Below, piece after piece: positions 29,891-39,794 of a stretch of DNA of 64,000 bases. The stretch is from Allomuricauda sp. (GTDB taxonomy: Bacteria > Bacteroidota > Bacteroidia > Flavobacteriales > Flavobacteriaceae). The stretch's first letter is position 1, and each line of letters begins with the position of its first letter. The stretch is taken from positions 992,001 through 1,056,000 of the forward strand of contig NZ_JACESV010000001.1 of NCBI RefSeq assembly GCF_013911645.1, in the 5' to 3' direction. Under the pieces are notes generated by a model. It had not been told where the DNA came from, ran no database searches, and saw only the letters and a program-made list of their open reading frames with translations. A program made the translations under genes and the position numbers.

Positions 29891-31000
29891 TTATTGATCC
29901 AATCCTTTTTCTTTCAGCCAATCGGACAGTAGATCGGCGATCTCCACATTGTTCAGATCTGAAAAGGGAAAATGGGTATTCCCCTTGAACCCCGCCTCGG
30001 GCAAATGCACCAAGGTCACATCCCCTCCATGATCGTTCACGGTTTTGGTCCATTGCCTTGCCATGGCAAGGGCCGCCCTCCATTGTTCCTGCCCTGGGTT
30101 CTCCACAGGCTCATTGGGGATATAGTCTCCATAGTAGATGACAATCGGGATTTCCGTTAGGCGTTTAAAATCATCCATGGACACTCCCCGGGCACTCAAG
30201 GCCCCGCCCAAATACGGAATGGTCTCTGGCACCTCTCCTTGGGGAAACACAAAATTGCTTCCCGGCTCATAGGCCACAATGGCCTTGATATTTTTGTTAT
30301 CCAAGGCCGTCACCCAGCCTTGCCCCCCACTATGGGAATGCGTGACAAGAATGGCCGGTCCGATTTTATCAATAAGGGCCGATACCGCCTTGATATTGAC
30401 ATGGATATCCAATGGCCCGGTATCAGGCGTCATCTGTCTAAAATAGTGGTCCAAGGCCTTTGGGTCTTTGGAGAATTGGACACCGGGATAAAACTCGGTT
30501 CCCAGTCCCAACCTAAAAATACCGAACCACAACTGGTCATCCGTGGCCGCACCGATGGTTGTCGGTTCTGTTCCCCGACCGGACAGACCACGCCGCGGCT
30601 GATCCAATAGGTATACGGAATAATCCCTGCGCAAAAACAGGCTTTGAAATCCCTCCCTTCCATCGGGCGTGGTCTGCCAAGTTCGCATGGACTGGCCGTA
30701 CCCGTGCCAAAACACCAAGGGAAGTTCTCTCGCATCCACCGGTATTTGATACAGTACGGTCGCATGGTCCCCGTGCAGGGTCTGACCCTCCGTACTTTGG
30801 TCAGATGGATTGAAGGCACCATCCACAATGGGATCAAAGGTTCCCGCACTGATCTTTACCGTGCCGCCTGCGGTAAAACTGCCTTGTTGTTCTATCAATA
30901 TAGGGCTTTTTTGGGCAAGGAGAAAATAGGGCATGGCACACAACAGTGCCAAAGCCATGCTAGAATTTAATCTAAATGTTTTCATCATATTCAATTCCAA
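29891..31000 (-). CDS. Exported alpha/beta hydrolase (esterase)
   Basis: 369 residues with a signal peptide (SSMALALLCAMPYFLLAQ). The hydrolase fold shows PLVFWHGYGQSMRTWQTTPDGREGF (oxyanion region), RRDYSVYLLDQPRRGLSG, and the nucleophile ILVTHSHSGGQG, with Ser in HSHSGG. A His near the end (KGNTHFPFSDLNN) is the likely third member of the triad. It is the second gene after the divergent promoter region, 12 bases beyond the stop of the aldo/keto reductase. Substrate unknown. Confidence 0.9.
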   Translation of the reverse strand: MELNMMKTFRLNSSMALALLCAMPYFLLAQKSPILIEQQGSFTAGGTVKISAGTFDPIVDGAFNPSDQSTEGQTLHGDHATVLYQIPVDARELPLVFWHGYGQSMRTWQTTPDGREGFQSLFLRRDYSVYLLDQPRRGLSGRGTEPTTIGAATDDQLWFGIFRLGLGTEFYPGVQFSKDPKALDHYFRQMTPDTGPLDIHVNIKAVSALIDKIGPAILVTHSHSGGQGWVTALDNKNIKAIVAYEPGSNFVFPQGEVPETIPYLGGALSARGVSMDDFKRLTEIPIVIYYGDYIPNEPVENPGQEQWRAALAMARQWTKTVNDHGGDVTLVHLPEAGFKGNTHFPFSDLNNVEIADLLSDWLKEKGLDQ

Positions 31001-31012
31001 TATTCATTTTTT

Positions 31013-31966
<954 letters not shown>

Positions 31967-31967
31967 C

Positions 31968-31975
31968 TAAATTTG
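31968..31975 (+). promoter_or_regulatory. Bacteroidetes -7 element for the araC gene
   Basis: TAAATTTG matches the Bacteroidetes -7 consensus TAnnTTTG exactly and lies 21 bases before the chosen araC ATG, implying a very short leader. I see no convincing -33 TTG at the ideal distance, so activation may be needed. Confidence 0.4.
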
Positions 31976-31996
31976 TCTCTAACAAACAATTGGAAC

Positions 31997-32908
31997 ATGA
32001 AAGGCACATACCGATTTAATACCGTGAACGACTATAATATGTTGAACAACCACAAAACCTTACACCCTTTGGTAAGCGTTCTTGATTTCTCCAAGGCCAA
32101 ACCAAGGGATTGGGACGGTAATAAAAAAGTACGGCTGTATTTCGGATTTTACTGTGTTTTCTTAAAGCAGGTCAAAGAATGTGACCTTCGCTATGGCCGT
32201 CAATATTACGACTACCAGGAAGGAACCTTGGTCTTTGTATCCCCGGGGCAAATCTTGGAAGTGGAAACGGACGGTACCGTCTACCAGCCCATGGGCCATG
32301 CACTGGCTTTTCATCCGGACTTGATTCACGGCACCCAATTGGCACAGAGCATTGACTCCTATAATTATTTCGGGTACAATTCGAACGAGGCGCTCCACAT
32401 ATCCGATCATGAAAAAGAAGTTGTCTTGGATTGTTTGGACAAAATCAATTATGAACTCAAACAGGGCGTGGACAAGCACAGTAAAAAACTTATCACTTCC
32501 AACATTGAGCTCTTTTTGAATTATTGTGATCGTTTTTATGATCGCCAGTTCATTACCAGGGACAACGAGAACAAAGGGATCCTGGAACGGTTCGAAACTA
32601 CCTTGAAAAATTATTTCAATTCCGATGCTCCCCAAAAAATAGGCCTTCCCTCGGTCTCCTTTTTTGCCGATGAGTTCCATTTATCGCCCAATTATTTTGG
32701 TGACCTGATCAAAAATGAAACCGGTAAATCGGCCAAGGACCATATTCAGGACCATATCATTGAAATTGCCAAGGCAAAAACCTTCAACACGGAAAAATCC
32801 GTCAGTGAAATTGCGTACGAACTCGGGTTCAAATATCCCCAACATTTTAGCCGCTTGTTCAAAAACAAAGTAGGCTACTCGCCCAATGAGTACAGAAATT
32901 TGAATTAG
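31997..32908 (+). CDS. AraC-family transcriptional regulator
   Basis: A 303-residue regulator with an N-terminal cupin-like sensor (residues 1-150, including YYDYQEGTLVFVSPGQILEV and HALAFHPDLIHGTQLAQ) and a C-terminal double HTH (LSPNYFGDLIKNETGKSAKDHIQDHIIEIAKAKTF; VSEIAYELGFKYPQHFSRLFKNKVGYSPNEYR). The ATG at 31997 is preferred to the frame's first ATG at 31943, since a TAAATTTG promoter element lies between them. It is divergent from the aldo/keto reductase operon. With the shared motif at three promoters, it is the likely local regulator, comparable to YqhC, which senses reactive aldehydes (analogy, not proof). Confidence 0.92.
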   Translation: MKGTYRFNTVNDYNMLNNHKTLHPLVSVLDFSKAKPRDWDGNKKVRLYFGFYCVFLKQVKECDLRYGRQYYDYQEGTLVFVSPGQILEVETDGTVYQPMGHALAFHPDLIHGTQLAQSIDSYNYFGYNSNEALHISDHEKEVVLDCLDKINYELKQGVDKHSKKLITSNIELFLNYCDRFYDRQFITRDNENKGILERFETTLKNYFNSDAPQKIGLPSVSFFADEFHLSPNYFGDLIKNETGKSAKDHIQDHIIEIAKAKTFNTEKSVSEIAYELGFKYPQHFSRLFKNKVGYSPNEYRNLN

Positions 32909-33117
32909 CAGGAGTAACGGAAAGGCAGAAAAGATGCCTTGCATTTCTTCAATTTTTTACAATTAAGGATTACCTCTGTGAAGGTTCCACCTCAAAGTAC
33001 GGGACCACGTTGGTCCAATAATGATTAGCGTACCGTATTTATAAACAACAGCAGGCTTTTGCTTTCGTATCCAATAGAAGATACTTTCAAATCTATTCCC
33101 AATATGCCCATTGTGCT

Positions 33118-35319
33118 TTAAAGGTTTAACCAATAGGTCAATTTTAAATTTAGCGAACGGAACCTGGGACCGAAAGTTCCGGTAAAGTAGTTGTCATTGT
33201 ACACCAAATAAAGATCTGACAAGGGTGCAAAACGCCATTGCAACCTTGAGTTGATACCCAGGTTTTCCTGTTGGTTACTGTATTGGGCCAATGTGGACCA
33301 GAACACACTTTTGCTAAAGGTGATATCCGCCTTGAACGTAGCAAAGAAAATGTCGGCATCGGCATAAGGTTCCGGTAAACGGATACCGTTGTAATCGATG
33401 CCCACGCTAAATTGTGCCTTGGGCTGTACGCGCAATCCCATTTCAGCCCTGATGGACTGAATATCACCATTAAAAAAACGGCCCAGGACAGCAGTGGCAG
33501 TATAGGTGAACCGCTTGCTGGTATTGGAGGAATAGGTCATTTCCAATTGGTTAAAATGATACCCTTGGTCTCCCGGCAATGGGGTGGCTCCTTCGGTACG
33601 GGTAGGGTCAAAGGGACGTGTAAGGTATATAAAGTTGTTCGTGTAGACTGCTTCAGCCGTGGCTTGGTTCTTAAAGGCAACTTCCCAGCTGGCACTATAC
33701 CTGTGGTCTGTTTTTTTGTAATCCAAGGAAGGTCTCCAGTAGCTCACCGTCAACAATCTCGGTGCATGGGTATTTATGATTCCGCTTCCCGTGTAAAATA
33801 TGCGCTTAATGCCATTGCCCCATTTTAAGATATCGGTTCTTGGAACAAAGCCAAGGTCGGCCGTGAAATCTTGATCGATGTAGACCAAATCCTGAATAAT
33901 CTCCCATCGGCGCGGGTTGTAGGTAAAGGTGGCCTGTGATGAAAAGTTGCCTTTCTTATCATTGGGTTGAAAGGATTTGTGCACATAGAACTTTCCGTTC
34001 CATATATTGTCCGCGGAAGCAAGGTTATAATCGATGCCCACCACACGGTTATAGTTTTCATCGGGCGTGATATATTCGTCGTCCCCAACGGCTTGACGGT
34101 TTACCAAGAACGCCCCAATGTTGGAACGACTGCCAATTTTTCGTTGCAAGGCCAACATCATGTTGTTGTTGGAGGCTATCTCGTTGGTTTCGTCCTTGGC
34201 CGTCTGTAAATTGAGAATCCCGAGACGCCAATCTTTATTGAGTTTGCCACTCAACCGTACACCCCCGATAATATCATTTTGAATAAGGTTGCCCAAGGTA
34301 TCACGGGCAAGCCCGATACGCCTGGAGAAAAATGGCTTGGCCTCGTTAAAGGAGTTGCCAAAATTCTCGAAAAGGTCGCTATTGTCAATGAAAAATTGTC
34401 TTTTTTCGGGTAATCGGACCTCAAAACGGGTCAGGTTGGTGAAAATATCGTCGACTTCCACATTGGAAAAATCGGGGTTAAGGGTCAAGTCCAGGTTCAT
34501 CCCATTCCCTATGGCTATCTTGGCATCTCCCCCAGTCTTGAATTGGGCATTGGCAACATCGGTCCCATGATCTTTGTCAGTAAGGACATTTATATAGGGG
34601 ATCAAGGCTATGGGCATGCGCGATTCCCCCAATGGTTTTTCGAATACCAATTCCCCCATATCGGCAAGACTGGAAAGCAATTGTTGTTGTGGCACCCTGA
34701 CCCAGGTGTCCTGCTGGTTCACCTGATTGTTCCAGCGATAGGGACGGAATCGCCAGGTATTGGAGTTTTCCGGAAATTTGAGGGATGTAAAAGGTATGGC
34801 CACCTCAATAACAAAATGGTCATCATAACGTGTGGCCTCGGCTTGCCATTTGATGTCCCAAGTATTGTTGAATGCCGCGCCACCTTCAGAAACAAGCCCT
34901 TCACGTTGCACACCAAACGGGGTCACACCAAAAAAGTAGGCCGTGGTCCCATCACTGAAGGTGTCAAATAGCAACGAAATATTATCATTCGTGGCCGCGC
35001 CGAAATCCCTTCTTAAGGTGGACACTACATAGTCTCCCGGTTTCTTTACGGCATGGACACCCACATATAGATGCGTATCCGAGAACAACACCCGTACCTC
35101 GGTAGGATATTCCGCTTGTACTTGGTCCGACGGGAAAAATTGTTGAAAATCGCCTGCAATCTCAGCGGTTTGCCAAATCGGTTCATTCATAACCCCATCC
35201 AAGGTAATGGCCTGATCGATGTATTTTGCAGTTACTTTTTTCGAGGTCGTTTGCCCATAGGCTTCAATGCAAAAAATAAAGACCAAAGCTGTCGCATACC
35301 ATTTCACCAATCCTGCCAT
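33118..35319 (-). CDS. DUF5916 outer-membrane-type protein with N-terminal CBM9-like domain
   Basis: A 733-residue protein with a signal peptide (WYATALVFIFCIEAYGQ). The N-terminal domain resembles family 9 carbohydrate-binding modules (AITLDGVMNEPIWQTAEIAGDF, DTHLYVGVHA, FEVAIPFTSLKFP-like block near residues 170-190). The remaining 500 residues are DUF5916, rich in alternating beta strands and ending in an aromatic-rich strand (LNLKLTYWLNL), as in outer-membrane barrels. It stands alone on the minus strand beyond the araC gene, with copy C of the regulon motif 76 bases upstream. Its ligand is unknown. The 209 bases between it and araC hold two small hairpins and no gene. Confidence 0.9.
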   Translation of the reverse strand: MAGLVKWYATALVFIFCIEAYGQTTSKKVTAKYIDQAITLDGVMNEPIWQTAEIAGDFQQFFPSDQVQAEYPTEVRVLFSDTHLYVGVHAVKKPGDYVVSTLRRDFGAATNDNISLLFDTFSDGTTAYFFGVTPFGVQREGLVSEGGAAFNNTWDIKWQAEATRYDDHFVIEVAIPFTSLKFPENSNTWRFRPYRWNNQVNQQDTWVRVPQQQLLSSLADMGELVFEKPLGESRMPIALIPYINVLTDKDHGTDVANAQFKTGGDAKIAIGNGMNLDLTLNPDFSNVEVDDIFTNLTRFEVRLPEKRQFFIDNSDLFENFGNSFNEAKPFFSRRIGLARDTLGNLIQNDIIGGVRLSGKLNKDWRLGILNLQTAKDETNEIASNNNMMLALQRKIGSRSNIGAFLVNRQAVGDDEYITPDENYNRVVGIDYNLASADNIWNGKFYVHKSFQPNDKKGNFSSQATFTYNPRRWEIIQDLVYIDQDFTADLGFVPRTDILKWGNGIKRIFYTGSGIINTHAPRLLTVSYWRPSLDYKKTDHRYSASWEVAFKNQATAEAVYTNNFIYLTRPFDPTRTEGATPLPGDQGYHFNQLEMTYSSNTSKRFTYTATAVLGRFFNGDIQSIRAEMGLRVQPKAQFSVGIDYNGIRLPEPYADADIFFATFKADITFSKSVFWSTLAQYSNQQENLGINSRLQWRFAPLSDLYLVYNDNYFTGTFGPRFRSLNLKLTYWLNL

Positions 35320-35394
35320 TCGTATTCTATTAGGGTGTTAATTTATCGTGGGCCACAAAAATAATACGGCAACAGGCCCCGGATACTACCTGAA

Positions 35395-35419
35395 TTACTG
35401 ATGTTACAACCAATTTTAC
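35395..35419. promoter_or_regulatory. Regulon motif, copy C
   Basis: TTACTG-N8-ACCAATTTTAC, identical to copy A in all 17 fixed positions. It lies 76 bases upstream of the DUF5916 gene. The surrounding 320 bases (35320-35640) contain no gene I can support. Confidence 0.65.
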
Positions 35420-35640
35420 AGGTCTGGCATTCAAAACTGGAATTGCTTGAAATCAATCCATTCCATTTACAACAAAACATAGGCTCAGCAGCAGCATCTC
35501 CTTGAAAGCAAAAGTCGCTCCAGGTCTTTCTGTTTGCTTGATCATAAGGTGCCCCCTCCCCTGATAACAATCTGCTGCCAACCTTAAGTGCCATCCTATA
35601 GCAATTGATTTTCTCTTGGAATCAACGCATCTCTAATCAG

Positions 35641-35960
35641 AAATGATAAAGGAGAACATAAAGGATGTACTTTACGGCATTGCAATAACGCCTCCTCATA
35701 TGAAAAAGCAAAAATCCGATCATTTTATCAACGTTTCTTCTGTGGCTGGACACATTTCTTTTTTAGGGTCTGCAACAAAAAGTACTGTAAAGGTGATATC
35801 GGAAGGTTTAAGGCAAGAAGTTTCTCCATTCAACATCCGTACCAAAATCATTTCTACTGGAGGGGTAAAAATTGAACTTTTGGAACATATTACTGACGGT
35901 GATAACCAAACAGCCAATCGAACCTATGTTGGCAAACTGGGAACCATGCGAAATGTTTTT
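35641..35960 (+). pseudogene. Short-chain dehydrogenase fragment
   Basis: An internal piece of an SDR gene read on the plus strand: NIKDVLYGIAITPPHMKKQ, FINVSSVAGHI, ATKSTVKVISEGLRQEV and NIRTKIISTGGVKIELLEH are family blocks. The N-terminal cofactor half is absent, the catalytic Tyr of the YxxxK motif is missing (the site reads FLGSATKS), and near 35960 the homology stops where sequence antisense to the traN 3' end begins. The fragment is therefore non-functional and marks a rearrangement junction. Confidence 0.75.
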
Positions 35961-36791
35961 GCGCCAAAAAGCATTCAATCTTTTGATCTGATGATTTTTG
36001 TGCCAAAGATTGATCCTTCGGTTTCCATTCAATTCCTTAAGATCGATTTCAAGTTCCTCGTCATCCCCCAAAACAAACTTTGGAAGTACATATACAAACC
36101 TTTTGGAACTCCCTCCACTAATTTTACTCTGCCCTTGGTGTTTGTACATCGGAACCATTTCCAGTCTTTGATGGGAGGCCTTTTTCTTTTTTGTCCCGGC
36201 AATACTATAAACTTTTAGATAGTCCACCTCAAAATCAATGTTCGAATTATTTGACACTTGCATGACCAAATAGGTCACATCCCCGTTATAGGTCATTTTC
36301 TGTAACTGAAGTTTAATGCTTCTTTTCCGCTTGGTGGCCAACCGTTCGTTCTTGCGCTTTAAAAGGTAGCTACAAAAACGTTCAAAATATTCCCTGCGCT
36401 TCGCAGTACTGTCCAGTTCTTTGTCCTCTTGTTTTTGGCCAATTACAATCGATCTTTCGGTCCCGATACTTTCAGAATCGGCAACAAAATGGTTCAATTT
36501 GCCGAGCTGTTTTCGATATTTCAGGATATAGGAATATACCCGTCCATCCTTGGTCAACACCAATAGGTTGCTTTCTTTGCCCGGACTGGCTTGTACCAAA
36601 CCAAGGTACTGCTCCTTTTCCCGGTTATAGGTAAACACAAAATTCGGAGCGCCCACAATGCCCTGACGGATAGGTTCAGGAAAGAACAAAGCCACGTTCT
36701 TATGCTCGTTCGCATAGATGGTGTCCAAATGTTTTTGTGCCGACATTTGGCTACTTATTATAAGTATGGAGATTATTAAAATACGTTTCAT
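35808..36791 (-). CDS. traN: Conjugative transposon protein TraN, 3' end altered
   Basis: 327 residues as the frame runs. TraN-like sequence covers about residues 1-275: a signal peptide (ILIISILIISSQMSAQK), LDTIYANEHKNVALFFPEPIRQGIVG and VYSYILKYRK. TraN is the VirB9-like part of the outer-membrane core of the conjugation channel. The last 50 or so residues are antisense to an SDR fragment, so the true C-terminus was replaced at a junction near 35960. The loss is small and may or may not abolish function. It overlaps traM by 4 bases. traO, traP and traQ, which usually follow, are absent. Confidence 0.85.
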   Translation of the reverse strand: MKRILIISILIISSQMSAQKHLDTIYANEHKNVALFFPEPIRQGIVGAPNFVFTYNREKEQYLGLVQASPGKESNLLVLTKDGRVYSYILKYRKQLGKLNHFVADSESIGTERSIVIGQKQEDKELDSTAKRREYFERFCSYLLKRKNERLATKRKRSIKLQLQKMTYNGDVTYLVMQVSNNSNIDFEVDYLKVYSIAGTKKKKASHQRLEMVPMYKHQGQSKISGGSSKRFVYVLPKFVLGDDEELEIDLKELNGNRRINLWHKNHQIKRLNAFWRKNISHGSQFANIGSIGCLVITVSNMFQKFNFYPSSRNDFGTDVEWRNFLP

Positions 36792-37738
36792 TGTTTTAGC
36801 TTTAAAATGAGTTGATAATTGTCCATTATGGTGACCTTGACCAAGCGGTTGTCCCTTTGAAAAAGTGATTTGATGCCCCTTACCTGCGGCACACCACTGA
36901 TATTGATATCATCAATGGCATCCCCCACCACTTCCCTTCCGGCCTCCGCCCGAAAACTGTTCTCGATATAGATGCCCTCACTGCCATCCTGAAGGTCATA
37001 TGCTCCGAGATTTATGGGGTTGTGGTCGATATGTTCAATATTGATCATGGCCCTATTGGGTTTAAAGCTCACGAATCCGTAAATGGCCGTATTCCTTGGA
37101 ATCACGGTACCATTGATCATGGCCTCTTCCAAGAGCCGCATCCGCAATCGGTTATGCTGGCGTACCGTTTGGGTGCCATCCACCCTGACCAAGAGCTGAG
37201 CATCCGTGGTTTCGTTCACCTCCATGGGCCTTTCCATGGGGTTTGAGGCAAAGAACAACTCGTGCTCCAACCCCAATTCCTTCACTTCAATGGATGGGTC
37301 TTTGTCATTAACTTTTTTAGAAGTTGATACCGTATCCCTTTTGGTATTGCCCATTGCCATTTTCCCGGTCTTGGATTTCCGATATGTCCCTTCCGAGTAA
37401 TCAATGCGCCCTTCATTGTAGATACTGTCAATGATCCGTATCCTTTTCTTTTCCATCAGGTCCGGGTCGTATACCCCTGTGGAATCCAACAGGTTCTCAT
37501 CATAGATGCTCGGGGCATTGATCTGCCGCTCTTCCTTGATGGCATCCAGGGCCTCCAGTTTGGTTTTGTACTGCTCCTGCTCCTCCCCCAGTTCCGGTAC
37601 CGGAATCTGGTTATTGTCAATGGTAGGCTCTTCGTCCTCGCCCAATGCCATCGTCGCATAGCCCACAATGAACAGGACCACGCAAAGAACGACTGCCGCA
37701 AAGACAATCTTATTTTTCTCTACTTTCATAATTTTCAA
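36788..37738 (-). CDS. traM: Conjugative transposon protein TraM
   Basis: 316 residues, the VirB10-like component linking inner and outer membranes. After a short cytoplasmic N-terminus there is one transmembrane helix (VFAAVVLCVVLFIVGYATMAL), then a long charged linker rich in Asp, Glu and Lys, and a C-terminal globular part (RMRLLEEAMINGTVIPRNTAIYGFVSF ... NLGAYDLQDGSEGIYIENS) typical of TraM. It overlaps traK by 29 bases and traN by 4, so it is translationally coupled. Confidence 0.94.
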   Translation of the reverse strand: MKIMKVEKNKIVFAAVVLCVVLFIVGYATMALGEDEEPTIDNNQIPVPELGEEQEQYKTKLEALDAIKEERQINAPSIYDENLLDSTGVYDPDLMEKKRIRIIDSIYNEGRIDYSEGTYRKSKTGKMAMGNTKRDTVSTSKKVNDKDPSIEVKELGLEHELFFASNPMERPMEVNETTDAQLLVRVDGTQTVRQHNRLRMRLLEEAMINGTVIPRNTAIYGFVSFKPNRAMINIEHIDHNPINLGAYDLQDGSEGIYIENSFRAEAGREVVGDAIDDINISGVPQVRGIKSLFQRDNRLVKVTIMDNYQLILKLKQ

Positions 37739-38336
37739 TTCTTTTTAAGGTATTTTCAAAAAAGTTGGTGATCAACAGGCCATGGGTATTGTTCGGAAAG
37801 TTCCGGTCCACATGGATCAGGTTTCCCGTGGTGGTCAGCTCATAGGTATCGGTGACCGACCCACGGTTGATCTCAAATACGGTGACGGTCTCAAAGGTGT
37901 AAGGCTCCGTTTGCAGGTCCACCTTGGATGCAATGCTACGCACTTTCTGTACCAGGGAATATTGCAGCAAACGGTTATAGAACCCTTCCGCTTTTTTCTG
38001 TCGGTAGAGGGCATCCACCGAAGCATTGCCCAACCAAAGGGCCTTTTCCATATGTTGCTCATAATTGGCCGCATCCACTTCATAGAATAATCGATGAAAC
38101 TGTTCCAAATGGGCCAAGGCCTCTACTTCAAGGTTCTCCCTTTGGTCGATGAGCTTCAAGGGAATCACGTCCCCCTGATCACTGACCATAAAAGCTTGGT
38201 TTAGGGCCTGATGATGTGTTCGAACGACCAGAATCACGGAAACTAGCGATACCAATCCCGAGACAATGATAACAGAGAGGACCACGAAGCGGTTCATTCG
38301 CAAAAGCTGTTGGATATTTTTAAAAGGTGTTTTCAT
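37710..38336 (-). CDS. traK: Conjugative transposon protein TraK
   Basis: 208 residues with one N-terminal membrane helix (FVVLSVIIVSGLVSLVSVILVV) and a periplasmic domain with a VirB8-like character (FHRLFYEVDAANYEQHMEKALWLG, LQTEPYTFETVTVFEINRG). VirB8-like proteins nucleate the type IV secretion complex. It lies 10 bases after traJ and overlaps traM. Confidence 0.94.
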   Translation of the reverse strand: MKTPFKNIQQLLRMNRFVVLSVIIVSGLVSLVSVILVVRTHHQALNQAFMVSDQGDVIPLKLIDQRENLEVEALAHLEQFHRLFYEVDAANYEQHMEKALWLGNASVDALYRQKKAEGFYNRLLQYSLVQKVRSIASKVDLQTEPYTFETVTVFEINRGSVTDTYELTTTGNLIHVDRNFPNNTHGLLITNFFENTLKRIENYESREK

Positions 38337-38346
38337 AGATCAAAAT

Positions 38347-39192
38347 TTAACCGGTGAACAATCGAAGGGTAAAACGCGTCGCGCGTCGATAGAGCTTGAA
38401 CTTGAGCAAAACGATAAAGCCGATGGTCCCCAATTCGATGATGGAGGCAAAGAACTCACTGCCCCAATCCGTACCGAACAGGTTGCCCCAGAAATTGGTA
38501 CTGATCTCCGTATAGAGGTTGTTCACAAAGACATTGACCAGGAAGAAGGCGGGCACCAGCATATAGACCCCGGCATAGAGCTTAAAAAAGGTATAGGCCA
38601 ATGAGCGGAATTTCTCGAACACGGACAGACTGATGACCAAGGGGAAAAACGCTTGCATGACCCCCAACAGGAAATACCGCTCTGCCAAGAACAAGGGATA
38701 GATGAACAGGTCCATCAACCAAAGCATGACCCCAAGGATAAAGGCCAGCACCTTTAAACCGTACAAGGGCGTGACCAGGGCCTCGTATAACAGGGCCATG
38801 GCCTTTTTGGCGGCTTCCAGGGCACCCACATCCCGTTCCAGATCCACGTCCTGCAGTTGTAAGGGGAGAAGTGCCGGAGCCGTGTCCCGGTATTGGGATT
38901 CAATGGCTACCAAGATGTCGTCAAAAACCCCCAATACCTCTGTGGAGAATATCACCAAGAGCACGATCAAAAAGTTCTTGGCCAGTTCCGTGGGGGTGAG
39001 TCCCCAGGTATGCCCATCGGTAGCTGCGATGCCTTCGTTGTATTTCTTCAGAATGTTGACCAAAAAGAACAGTACGGCCAAGGCCTTCATCCCCACGATG
39101 GTATATTGTGAAAAATCACTGTCCTTTATCGTTTGAAAGACCGCGTCCACATACTCCAATCCTATGCCCAAAAAGAACCCCGCCATCATCAA
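38347..39192 (-). CDS. traJ: Conjugative transposon protein TraJ
   Basis: 281 residues, a polytopic inner-membrane protein of the VirB6 type. Hydrophobic segments include MKALAVLFFLVNIL, FLIVLLVIFSTEVLGVF, VLAFILGVMLWLMDLFIYPLFL, and FFPLVISLSVFEKFRSLAYTFFKLYAGVYMLVPAFFLVNVF. It is somewhat shorter than the Bacteroides model (about 330) but complete at both ends. It overlaps traI by 4 bases. Confidence 0.93.
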   Translation of the reverse strand: MMMAGFFLGIGLEYVDAVFQTIKDSDFSQYTIVGMKALAVLFFLVNILKKYNEGIAATDGHTWGLTPTELAKNFLIVLLVIFSTEVLGVFDDILVAIESQYRDTAPALLPLQLQDVDLERDVGALEAAKKAMALLYEALVTPLYGLKVLAFILGVMLWLMDLFIYPLFLAERYFLLGVMQAFFPLVISLSVFEKFRSLAYTFFKLYAGVYMLVPAFFLVNVFVNNLYTEISTNFWGNLFGTDWGSEFFASIIELGTIGFIVLLKFKLYRRATRFTLRLFTG

Positions 39193-39794
39193 TATTCGGT
39201 TTCCCTGTTATTAATGATGTCCTGCATCTTCCGAAAGGAGATGATCTCCCGGTACCGTCGGGTCTTGACCTGAAGTTCAGCGACCATTTCCTGGGACCGC
39301 CTCTTCTTTTCCATCAGAATGGCAGTACGCTCCGCATCGGTCATTTTTAAAAAGTCATTGGACAGGATTTGGTTGACAAAATCCAGATCGTCAATGGCGG
39401 TATCCATGATTTGGTCAAAAGAGCGCGATACCTGTTCCACTTCCCCAGCTTTGATATAGGGGGAATTTAAGATGTCCCTTAAATCACGTTGCACGGTTCG
39501 GAACAGGGTCTCATTGTTCTTGGTCAGCTCCTGTAGGGCTTTCAATTGTTTGATTGTATTGTTGACCTTTACAATATTGTCCTTTTGCTCTTTTAGAAAT
39601 TGCACTGTCTTCAATAGCTCTGAGGTCTGTTTGGCCGACTCCACCAGCGATTTGGTCATACTGATAAAGTTCGTATTGTCATACACCGGCATCCCCTGGC
39701 AGGCAGCGCCTGCTGGCAATAATAGGCTAGTGGTTAGGGCCATGACCAAGGTCAGAGCTTTTTTCCTGATGGCTTGTAGCTTTGTAGTCTTCAT
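39189..39794 (-). CDS. traI: Conjugative transposon protein TraI-like (DUF4141)
   Basis: 201 residues with a signal peptide (ALTLVMALTTSLLLPAGAACQG) and a helical, coiled-coil-like body (VESAKQTSELLKTVQFLKEQKDNIVKVNNTIKQ). It occupies the VirB5-like place between the VirB4-like ATPase and the VirB6-like protein. In this Bacteroidetes nomenclature TraI is not a relaxase. Overlaps both neighbours by 4 bases. Confidence 0.9.
   Translation of the reverse strand: MKTTKLQAIRKKALTLVMALTTSLLLPAGAACQGMPVYDNTNFISMTKSLVESAKQTSELLKTVQFLKEQKDNIVKVNNTIKQLKALQELTKNNETLFRTVQRDLRDILNSPYIKAGEVEQVSRSFDQIMDTAIDDLDFVNQILSNDFLKMTDAERTAILMEKKRRSQEMVAELQVKTRRYREIISFRKMQDIINNRETEY

Noticed and set aside
32162..32680. 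Minus-strand frame of 172 codons
   Set aside because: Antisense shadow of the AraC regulator at 31997; no start-site support.
39189..39794. Relaxase, from the gene name TraI
   Set aside because: In the Bacteroidetes scheme this is a small secreted DUF4141 protein; there is no HUH or helicase motif.
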